From Acidimicrobiia bacterium (GTDB lineage: Bacteria > Actinomycetota > Acidimicrobiia > Spongiisociales > JAHEDJ01), in the NCBI GenBank assembly GCA_030598025.1, contig JAUVQS010000068.1:1-7813 (forward strand): DNA of 7,813 nucleotides, given 5' to 3'. A program made the translations under genes and the position numbers. The notes under the pieces were generated by a model. It ran no database searches. It was not told the origin of the DNA and worked only from the letters and a program-made list of their open reading frames with translations. Position 1 is the stretch's first letter. Every line of letters begins with the position of its first letter. This document shows positions 1-5,367 of the stretch, piece by piece.

Positions 1-242
1 CATCGATAGTGGTTGTGTCGACAACGATGGTCATCAGCGTGCTCAAGATCTTCGACATCGTCTGGGTCATGACCGGGGGGGAGACCGGAACGGAAGTAAT
101 CGCCGAGCGCATGGTGCGCTGGTTCTTCCGCAATGACCATGATGGAAGGGGCGCGGCGATCGCAGTGGTTCTCTTCATTGCCATCATTCCGATCATGCTC
201 TTGAACGTTCGAAGGTTCCGCGCGGAGGAGGCGATCCGATGA
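1..242 (+). CDS. Sugar ABC transporter permease, AglF/MalF type, C-terminal end (5' truncated)
   Basis: This is the C-terminal 79 residues of an inner-membrane permease. The frame is open to the left edge, reading from base 3, so the start lies outside the window. The visible part holds a membrane segment running through VISVLKIFDIVWVMTGG, a short loop containing GTEVIAERM, and a last membrane segment (AAIAVVLFIAIIPIMLL) that ends in a basic tail, RRFRAEEAIR. The pattern FDIVWVMTGG, then GTEVIA, then GRG before the final helix, is characteristic of the MalF-like partner in alpha-glucoside and related oligosaccharide importers. The EAA loop that contacts the ATPase would lie upstream and is not visible. 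The stop codon overlaps the start of the next permease (ATGA), which indicates translational coupling and one heteromeric channel. The substrate cannot be read from this fragment. The family call is firm, and the alpha-glucoside assignment is by resemblance only. Confidence 0.88.
   Translation, partial: SIVVVSTTMVISVLKIFDIVWVMTGGETGTEVIAERMVRWFFRNDHDGRGAAIAVVLFIAIIPIMLLNVRRFRAEEAIR
224..230 (+). promoter_or_regulatory. Shine-Dalgarno site of the second permease
   Basis: GGAGGAG lies inside the end of the upstream permease gene, 8 nt before the ATG at 239. It is a strong match to the anti-SD and fixes the start of the downstream permease at the ATGA overlap. It is one of the two clear ribosome binding sites in this window. 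Confidence 0.8.
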
Positions 243-1180
243 CTGCTTCAACCTTGGATCGAAGCAGCAGCGAAGCCGCCGATCAGAAGAGCCGGATTTC
301 TCGCATGGTGGAGCGCTGGCCGGTGAAACTCGGCCTGCTGATTATCGTGATTCTGTGGATCATCCCAACTTTGGGACTGCTCGTTAGCTCGTTCCGGGTT
401 CCGAACCTCGTCTCGACCAGTGGCTGGTGGACCGCGTTCGGGAACCTGTTCGATACGGCGCAGTGGACACTCGAGAACTACCGGAATGTCCTGTCCTCAG
501 AAGGATTCGGAAACGCCTTCCTGAACAGCCTTGCGGTAACGATTCCGGCGACGGTGATTCCTATCGCTATCGCCGCCTTTGCGGCCTATGCGTTTTCGTG
601 GATGGACTTCAGGGGGCGCCAGTGGATGTTCGTGGCCGTCGTCGGACTCCTTGTGGTACCGCTGCAGATGGCACTCATTCCTATCCTTCGCCTGTATAGC
701 TCCGGCGGGTTCATCGGTGACTTTCAGTTCTTTCCGGATCTGAACCTCAACGGAACATATATGGCGGTTTGGCTTGCCCACACCGGATTCGGATTACCGT
801 TGGCGGTGTATTTGTTGCGCAACTACATCGGCGGTTTACCGTCATCCACGATTGAATCTGCGCATATCGACGGTGCAAGTCACTTCACGATCTTCTGGCG
901 TCTGGTAGTTCCGCTTTCTGTTCCGGCGCTGGCATCGTTTGCCATCTTCCAGTTCCTCTGGGTCTGGAATGATTTCCTGGTGGCTCTCGTCTTCCTGGGT
1001 GGCACCCCCGATGTCAGGGTGTTGACGCAAGCACTTGCGGAGTTGAACGGAACGAGGGGTGAAGCGTGGCATCTGCTCACGGCCGGTGCCTTCATCACCA
1101 TGGTCTTGCCGTTGACGGTGTTCTTCGCGCTACAGCGCTACTTCGTGCGAGGTTTGACGGCAGGGTCGGTGAAGGGCTGA
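239..1180 (+). CDS. Sugar ABC transporter permease, AglG/MalG type
   Basis: This 313-residue inner-membrane permease is the second half of a binding-protein-dependent sugar importer (CUT1-like). The cytoplasmic N-terminus is about 28 residues long and is followed by a membrane helix at about 30-52. A periplasmic stretch runs to about 90, and further helices lie near 96-118, 128-150, 173-193, 228-252 and 280-300. The EAA loop is at residues 206-229 (ESAHIDGA, then a conserved proline at 225); this is the docking site for the ATPase subunit. The conserved FLWVWNDFLVAL segment (239-250), typical of MalG-type permeases, is present. The start is fixed by the ATGA overlap with the upstream permease and by a GGAGGAG site 8 nt upstream. 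No ATPase gene or binding-protein gene lies downstream in this window, so those are either upstream or elsewhere. The permease call is secure. The sugar is uncertain: alpha-glucosides are the best guess from overall resemblance to AglG, but trehalose, sucrose or maltose are also possible. Confidence 0.93.
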   Translation: MTASTLDRSSSEAADQKSRISRMVERWPVKLGLLIIVILWIIPTLGLLVSSFRVPNLVSTSGWWTAFGNLFDTAQWTLENYRNVLSSEGFGNAFLNSLAVTIPATVIPIAIAAFAAYAFSWMDFRGRQWMFVAVVGLLVVPLQMALIPILRLYSSGGFIGDFQFFPDLNLNGTYMAVWLAHTGFGLPLAVYLLRNYIGGLPSSTIESAHIDGASHFTIFWRLVVPLSVPALASFAIFQFLWVWNDFLVALVFLGGTPDVRVLTQALAELNGTRGEAWHLLTAGAFITMVLPLTVFFALQRYFVRGLTAGSVKG

Positions 1181-1210
1181 GTCCGACGGCAGCGCTAGCC
1201 TCGGTGGGTC

Positions 1211-1738
1211 ATGACGATCCCTGCAGAAGCTGATGTCACCGCGCGGCGGCGGTGGCTTGCCATCGGCGCCGCCACCATGCCACTCCTGGTCAGCTACGTT
1301 GCCATCGCCGCCGCGTTCACAACCGATTCAGACGGTGAGTCGCTGGTCGGACCGGGCGGTGCTGCACTTGGCTTCGGCCTCGTCCCTTTCGTTTTCTTGC
1401 TGCTGGCGTTCGTGTCCGGACACAAGCAGGCGAGCATGGCAGTGCTCAAGGCAATGGGATTGTTCCTTCTCATTGCCTTTCCGATCGGAGTCCTCGCGCC
1501 GGCGCTGGGCGCCACCGCCGGGTATTGCGCGGGCGGAACCGTGACGTTGCGGGCCGCGGAAGCCACCCGGACGAAAGCGCGTTGGATAGCTTCGGGCATG
1601 GCTGTGGTCTACGTTCTCTTTCTTCTGCTGTTCATACCTGCGGCCGGTGTGATGGCCGGAGCGATGATTCCACTGATGGCAATCGGTTTCGCCGACGAGT
1701 ATTCGATCTGGATGGCCAACCGCGTGAGGGAGGCCTAA
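1211..1738 (+). CDS. Hypothetical small membrane protein
   Basis: This is a 175-residue hydrophobic protein that I do not recognise. Hydrophobic segments that could span the membrane lie at about residues 15-36, 52-70, 79-107 and 127-160; the last may be a pair. Between the third and fourth segments is a charged stretch, LRAAEATRTKAR (113-124), that is probably cytoplasmic. There is no cleavable signal peptide pattern and no catalytic motif. The ATG at 1211 is the first possible start after an in-frame stop at 1196-1198. GGTGGG lies only 2 nt before it, too close for a good ribosome site, while TAGCCT (1196-1201) lies 9 nt before it, so a leaderless start is possible. It follows the permease by 30 nt on the same strand and could be cotranscribed, but nothing in it suggests a role in transport. 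Base composition matches its neighbours and the frame is intact, so it looks like a real lineage-specific gene. Confidence 0.7.
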   Translation: MTIPAEADVTARRRWLAIGAATMPLLVSYVAIAAAFTTDSDGESLVGPGGAALGFGLVPFVFLLLAFVSGHKQASMAVLKAMGLFLLIAFPIGVLAPALGATAGYCAGGTVTLRAAEATRTKARWIASGMAVVYVLFLLLFIPAAGVMAGAMIPLMAIGFADEYSIWMANRVREA

Positions 1739-1745
1739 ACCCGTC

Positions 1746-3041
1746 TCATCGCGAGCCCATGTTGGGATTATTGCCCGGAAGGTGTGAAGGGCCATCCACG
1801 ATCAATCGTCCGTAATCGATCGGGCCAGTGTGATCCAGATGCCGGTTGGCCGGTGGCATCGGGTACTTCAAGCCGTTGCCGCAGTTGAACAAAACCGCCC
1901 GCTCCGACTGGTCGACTAGTCCCGACCGGAGTGCTTGCTGATATGCGGCCAGCGTGGCGGCTCCCTCGGGGCTCATCAGCAGGCCGTCGTCCCGGGCGGC
2001 CCGAATCTGAGCAGATGTGATGGCAGGATCGTCGACCGCGATCGCGAACCCGCCGCTTTCCCGAATGGCCTCGAGGATGAGGAAATCGCCGATCGCGATC
2101 GGCACCCGGATACCCGCCGCGATCGTATGGGCGTTCTCCCACAACTCGGCGTGCTCGGCCCCGTCTTCCCAGGCCTTCACGATCGGAGCACACCCGGTGG
2201 CTTGAACAGCGACCATGCGGGGCCTCTTCGACCCCAGCCAGCCGATGGCTTCGAGCTCGGCGAAGGCTTTCCACATGCCGATCAATCCGGTGCCGCCACC
2301 GGTGGGGTACAAGATCACGTCGGGAACGTTCCATTCCAGCTGTTCTGCAAGTTCGAGGCCCATCGTCTTCTTGCCTTCGATCCGATAGGGCTCTTTGAGG
2401 GTTGAGACGTCGAACCAGCCCATCGCCTCCTTGCCCTCTGCGACGATGCGTCCGCAGTCGTTGATCAGTCCATTCACCCGGAAGGTGTTGGCACCCTGCA
2501 TTGCGATCTCACGGACATTGACCTCGGGGGTGTCATCCGGACAGAAGACGAACGTCTCAATTCCCGCCCGGCTTCCGTAGGCAGCGAGAGCTGCTCCGGC
2601 GTTGCCGTTGGTCGGCATGGCAATGCGGGTGATTCCAAATTCCTTCGCCATTGACACGGCGAGCGCCAGGCCCCGGGCTTTGAACGATCCGGTTGGGAGG
2701 CGCCCCTCATCTTTGACCAGGATCTCCGTTGCGCCGATCTGAGCGGCCGTCCGATCGAGCCGGACCAGGGGCGTCATCTGCTCGCCAAGCGAAACGATGT
2801 TCTCGTTGTTCCGCACCGGCAGGAACTCGCGGTAGCGCCACAGGTCCTGGGGCCGTGAATCTAGTGTCTCCCGGCTGAGAGACGCGGCGAGAGCTTCGAG
2901 GTCGTAGCGCACCAGCAAAGGCATGCCTGCCTCGGAAAGCCCCGCTACCTGATCCGCCGGATGACGCTCCCCGGTGGCGCTGCACTCGAGATGGGTAACA
3001 AACGTGGGTCGCTTCTCGGTGAGGTTGATTGATGGATTCAT
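1746..3041 (-). CDS. thrC: Threonine synthase (PLP-dependent)
   Basis: This 431-residue enzyme converts O-phosphohomoserine to threonine and phosphate in the cytoplasm, the last step of threonine synthesis (EC 4.2.3.1). Residues 1-45 contain the N-terminal motif region of this class (THLECSATGE). Only Cys20 remains of what is a multi-cysteine zinc ribbon in some relatives. The PLP-binding lysine is Lys121 in PTGSFKARG. PTNGNAG (143-149) and PTGGGTGLIGMWKAF (246-260, cofactor phosphate-binding glycine loop) follow, along with STLKEPYRIEGKKTMG (213-228), which is typical of threonine synthase rather than threonine dehydratase. The reading frame extends 8 codons further to a TTG at 3065, but I prefer the ATG at 3041 because GAGGA sits 5 nt before it and conserved sequence begins after it. 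It lies 52 nt downstream of the VIT transporter gene on the same strand and faces the small membrane protein gene tail-to-tail, 7 nt apart. No other threonine or homoserine genes are present nearby. Confidence 0.92.
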   Translation of the reverse strand: MNPSINLTEKRPTFVTHLECSATGERHPADQVAGLSEAGMPLLVRYDLEALAASLSRETLDSRPQDLWRYREFLPVRNNENIVSLGEQMTPLVRLDRTAAQIGATEILVKDEGRLPTGSFKARGLALAVSMAKEFGITRIAMPTNGNAGAALAAYGSRAGIETFVFCPDDTPEVNVREIAMQGANTFRVNGLINDCGRIVAEGKEAMGWFDVSTLKEPYRIEGKKTMGLELAEQLEWNVPDVILYPTGGGTGLIGMWKAFAELEAIGWLGSKRPRMVAVQATGCAPIVKAWEDGAEHAELWENAHTIAAGIRVPIAIGDFLILEAIRESGGFAIAVDDPAITSAQIRAARDDGLLMSPEGAATLAAYQQALRSGLVDQSERAVLFNCGNGLKYPMPPANRHLDHTGPIDYGRLIVDGPSHLPGNNPNMGSR

Positions 3042-3046
3042 CGACG

Positions 3047-3051
3047 TCCTC
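3047..3051 (-). promoter_or_regulatory. Shine-Dalgarno site of threonine synthase
   Basis: GAGGA on the minus strand lies 5 nt before the ATG at 3041. It decides between this ATG and the in-frame TTG at 3065, which has no comparable site upstream. Its presence suggests the gene is translated from a leadered message, for example read through from the VIT transporter gene. Confidence 0.65.
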
Positions 3052-3059
3052 GATGGTCT

Positions 3060-3086
3060 GGCCAATGGCTAACGGCCAAGGGCTAA
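3060..3086 (+). repeat. Imperfect 13-bp tandem repeat in the VIT-thrC gap
   Basis: Two copies of GGCCAAKGGCTAA (3060-3072 and 3074-3086) differ at one position and have a 14-nt period. A third partial copy follows, with TGGCT at 3087-3091. On the minus strand the same stretch reads as repeated TTAGCC and TTGGCC units. It occupies most of the 52-nt gap between the transporter gene and thrC. No function is visible. It could be a short dispersed intergenic repeat or simply a slipped duplication. Confidence 0.6.
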
Positions 3087-3093
3087 TGGCTCC

Positions 3094-3825
3094 CTACCCA
3101 TTCACTATCCGGTCGAACCCAACGCCCACCCAGTAGGCGAGAGCGCCGCCTACGCCTGCGATCGCCAGGTTCTCGATCGCGGCACGAAGAGGCTTGCTCC
3201 GTGTCGCCCAGGTCTTGATGGCACCGACGATCAGGAGACCGAGCACTGCGCCGATGGCGGCGGCAAAGAGGCCGCGGTTGGGGTTCTCCACGATGGCGAA
3301 GGGGATCACTGAGGGGAGAGATCCCAGCAAGAACAATGCTCCCGACATGGCCGCGGCCGCCAGCGCGGAGCGGCGTTCGGCCTCGAGGACGCCGAACTCG
3401 AGGGCCGTCATGACCTTGAGGAGGGCCTCGTCGTCACCCTTGAAGTGCTTAACCACTTCCTCGCGCAGATCGCCGTCTAAGCCGATGCCTTCGAGCAGAT
3501 CACGCAGTTCGTGGAGTTCGTCTTCTTTGAAGTCCCGTATGTGCTCCCGTTCGAGTTCGATTTCGCCCTGGAAGACTTCATCCTGCGACTTCGTCGCCAT
3601 GTACTCGCCGGCCGCCATGCTCACTGCTCCGGCGATTGCTCCGGCCACCCCGATCAGCAAAACACTGCGGGTGGCCATTCCCCCGCCGACCACGCCGGCA
3701 ACCAGCAGGAACATAGAAACGAGGCCGTCGTTGACGCCCAGGATGATGTCTCGCCAGTACTGCCGGTGACTGCCGAGGTGCTCTGTGAAGGCGGGACGTT
3801 GTCTATAACCCTGGTCGATGTCCAT
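3094..3825 (-). CDS. VIT1/CCC1-family iron/manganese transporter
   Basis: This is a 243-residue membrane protein of the VIT1/CCC1 family, which moves Fe2+ or Mn2+ out of the cytosol, usually against protons. The first helix carries the family motif GVNDGLVS (30-37), with Asp33 at the expected ion-path position. The second helix carries GAVSMAAGEY (66-75), with Met70 and Glu74. Residues 76-150 form the cytoplasmic helical insert, rich in glutamate (Glu88, 90, 92, 94, 101, 103). Met139 and Glu143 are four apart, as in the metal-binding domain of characterised plant VIT1. Three more helices follow, at about 154-178, 186-206 and 217-236. Length and domain order are those of a full-length bacterial member. 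The start is the ATG at 3825, 15 nt after the glycosyltransferase stop. There is no Shine-Dalgarno sequence, but TACAAT lies 7 nt upstream, so the gene may have its own leaderless transcript. Its role is probably metal detoxification or efflux. The choice of iron or manganese is not determined by the sequence. Confidence 0.9.
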   Translation of the reverse strand: MDIDQGYRQRPAFTEHLGSHRQYWRDIILGVNDGLVSMFLLVAGVVGGGMATRSVLLIGVAGAIAGAVSMAAGEYMATKSQDEVFQGEIELEREHIRDFKEDELHELRDLLEGIGLDGDLREEVVKHFKGDDEALLKVMTALEFGVLEAERRSALAAAAMSGALFLLGSLPSVIPFAIVENPNRGLFAAAIGAVLGLLIVGAIKTWATRSKPLRAAIENLAIAGVGGALAYWVGVGFDRIVNG

Positions 3826-3832
3826 GACGCTG

Positions 3833-3838
3833 ATTGTA
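3833..3838 (-). promoter_or_regulatory. Putative -10 box of the VIT transporter gene
   Basis: TACAAT on the minus strand differs by one base from the TATAAT consensus and ends exactly 7 nt before the ATG at 3825. That spacing would place the transcription start at or next to the A of the ATG, giving a leaderless message. It sits in the 15-nt gap after the glycosyltransferase stop codon. No good -35 element is visible at 16-19 nt upstream. Confidence 0.5.
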
Positions 3839-3840
3839 CG

Positions 3841-5310
3841 TCAGGAGTAGGACAGGTCCCGAAGCCTGTCCATGGCAATGTCTGGCGCTCCGTCGGTGAA
3901 GTACGGATGGATAGGCACCAGGTCCCGGCGCCGGTTCTCGGCGGCGCTCTCGATGGCCTCGAGGTAGCCCTCTGCTGTGCGATCCCAGGTGTACCGATCG
4001 AGCACCCGCCGGCGCCCGGCGGCTGCCAGATCATCCCACTCTGGACCGAGCGCCCTTTCAAGGCCGGCCGCGATATCGACGGGATCGGTGGGATCAACCA
4101 ACACTCCGTACTCGCCGTCTTCATCGACGAGGCTCTCGGAAGGTCCACCATTCCGGGTGGCGACCACCGCCAGGCCGGCAGCCGCCGCTTCCAGTGGAGC
4201 GAGGCCGAATGGCTCATAGAGAGCGGTGAGAGCGAAGACCGAACGCCGGGAGGCGAAATACCGGTAGACGGCAGAAAGGGCGGCCTGGCCCTGCACGCCG
4301 AATGCCGCCACGTTGCCGGTCAGGCCACCTGCCGTCACGGCGGCACGCAGGTCGCGCAACACATCGAGTTCGATGTCTCCCGCTCCGGCATCCGAGCGCA
4401 GAGGGTCGTCGAGAGCTCCGGTGATGAACACCAGATTGGCTGCGTCCTGCAGCGTCCTGCTGGCCGCGAATGCATCTGCCAGCGCGACGGGGTTCTTCTT
4501 GGGATCCAGCCGGCTCGAGGCGACGACGACGGGCAGGTCTCGCCGGTCGGGGGCGATGTCGCGGACGAGTCGGTCGGCAACAAGACGTTGCACCTCCGAC
4601 TCGTTTGCGTGGCGTGCGTCCGCCCCGAACACATCGAGAGCCACCCCGGGAGGAACAACCGAGAAACTGGCGTCGTCGGAAGTGTCGATGGCGCCTCGGT
4701 AGGCCCGGTGGCCGTATTGCTCTTGGCGCTCTTGAGTGGTGCTGGTGATCACCATCCCGGCATGATTCATTGCCGTCCGCTCGGCCTCGAGTCGGCGGGC
4801 GAAGCGATACTCGGCGTCGAGTGCTTCCATCGACTCTCCGCCGGCCAGAAGCTTGTCGAATTTCTGGGCGCCGAGGCTGTGGCCGGTGAAGGTGAAGGGA
4901 ACTCCAGACGCCTTCTGGAGCAGCGCCGTCGCCAGTCCGCCGTCTCCGTAGTGCCCGGTGGCAGCGTCGGGCATCTTCCCTTCGCCGGCGTAATGAGCGA
5001 CGATTCCGGGCACCCAGTCTCTGCCCAGGTAGGGCCACAGATCTTCCTTGCGGAGAAACGCGCTCGAGTCCCCGCAATCGACGCGCAGAATCCGCACTCC
5101 GCCGTCGTAGGCATCCTCAGCGGCTGCGAACTCCGGCCAGTCGGGGTCTTCGATCCGGCGTGTGATGATGTCCACCTGGTGCCCCAGATCCGCCAGGGCG
5201 AGGGCAACGTTCTTGACGTAGACCAGTTGGCCGCCGAAGTCGGGATGCTCGGTCCAGTATGAGTCCTCAGGGTCGAAGTTTCCTTGAGGATTGAGGAACG
5301 CGAGGTGCAT
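3841..5310 (-). CDS. GT4 glycosyltransferase, sucrose-phosphate synthase-like
   Basis: This 489-residue cytoplasmic retaining glycosyltransferase has a GT-B fold and lies in the sucrose synthase/sucrose-phosphate synthase branch of family GT4. The N-terminal acceptor domain has GGQLVYV (26-32), GHYGDGG (119-125) and TGHSLG (142-147), all typical of that branch. It is followed by VITSTTQERQEQYG (187-200) and VVPPGV (218-223). The C-terminal nucleotide-sugar domain has SSRLDPKKNP (265-274, with the phosphate-contacting Arg and Lys) and the E-x7-E motif EPFGLAPLE (366-374), followed by NGGPSESL. There is no fused sugar-phosphatase domain and no phosphatase gene nearby. The product could be sucrose-6-phosphate, mannosylfructose-phosphate or another non-reducing disaccharide, perhaps a compatible solute. 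The frame extends 172 codons further upstream, but that part is antisense to dnaG and is not family sequence. I therefore start at the ATG at 5310, just before the conserved MHLAFLNPQGNF. There is no Shine-Dalgarno sequence, and TACCAT lies 7 nt upstream. A GTG at 5328 is the alternative start. Confidence 0.88.
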   Translation of the reverse strand: MHLAFLNPQGNFDPEDSYWTEHPDFGGQLVYVKNVALALADLGHQVDIITRRIEDPDWPEFAAAEDAYDGGVRILRVDCGDSSAFLRKEDLWPYLGRDWVPGIVAHYAGEGKMPDAATGHYGDGGLATALLQKASGVPFTFTGHSLGAQKFDKLLAGGESMEALDAEYRFARRLEAERTAMNHAGMVITSTTQERQEQYGHRAYRGAIDTSDDASFSVVPPGVALDVFGADARHANESEVQRLVADRLVRDIAPDRRDLPVVVASSRLDPKKNPVALADAFAASRTLQDAANLVFITGALDDPLRSDAGAGDIELDVLRDLRAAVTAGGLTGNVAAFGVQGQAALSAVYRYFASRRSVFALTALYEPFGLAPLEAAAAGLAVVATRNGGPSESLVDEDGEYGVLVDPTDPVDIAAGLERALGPEWDDLAAAGRRRVLDRYTWDRTAEGYLEAIESAAENRRRDLVPIHPYFTDGAPDIAMDRLRDLSYS

Positions 5311-5317
5311 GGGCCGA

Positions 5318-5323
5318 ATGGTA
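5318..5323 (-). promoter_or_regulatory. Putative -10 box of the glycosyltransferase gene
   Basis: TACCAT on the minus strand ends 7 nt before the ATG at 5310, which fits the TANNNT spacing of actinobacterial leaderless transcripts. It lies in the 57-bp divergent gap shared with dnaG. No clear -35 element or ribosome binding site accompanies it. If the GTG at 5328 were the true start, this box would fall inside the gene. Confidence 0.42.
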
Positions 5324-5352
5324 GGCACGGAGAACCAGTCACCCCGCCGCTC

Positions 5353-5358
5353 TACACT
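5353..5358 (+). promoter_or_regulatory. Putative -10 box of dnaG
   Basis: TACACT ends 9 nt before the ATG at 5368. This would place the transcription start within about 0-3 nt of the start codon, at the purines of GAGATG. There is no Shine-Dalgarno sequence. The -35 position (around GAGAAC at 5330-5335) matches the consensus poorly. The box is 30-40 bp from the oppositely directed box of the glycosyltransferase gene, so the two promoters probably share their upstream DNA. Confidence 0.45.
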
Positions 5359-5367
5359 CGACCTGAG

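Noticed and set aside
1755..1772. A small hairpin (CCCA-TGT-TGGG followed by ATTATT) near the convergent gene ends, as a possible terminator
   Set aside because: The stem is only 4 bp, there is no T-run, and it lies within the thrC coding sequence. It is too weak to call a terminator.
1328..1795. A 155-codon minus-strand frame opposite the small membrane protein
   Set aside because: The translation is rich in Arg, His and Gln without domain features. The plus-strand frame has coherent hydrophobic segments and a plausible start, so the minus frame is taken as a shadow.
3511..5262. A 583-codon plus-strand open frame antisense to the glycosyltransferase and the start of the VIT gene
   Set aside because: It lies entirely opposite two genes with clear family motifs, and its translation is low in hydrophobic order and resembles no protein. 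In high-GC DNA such long antisense frames are common by-products of codon bias.
5284..5367. A 28-codon N-terminal extension of dnaG starting at 5284
   Set aside because: It would overlap the divergent glycosyltransferase start by 27 nt, has no family similarity, and would place the putative -10 box inside the coding region.
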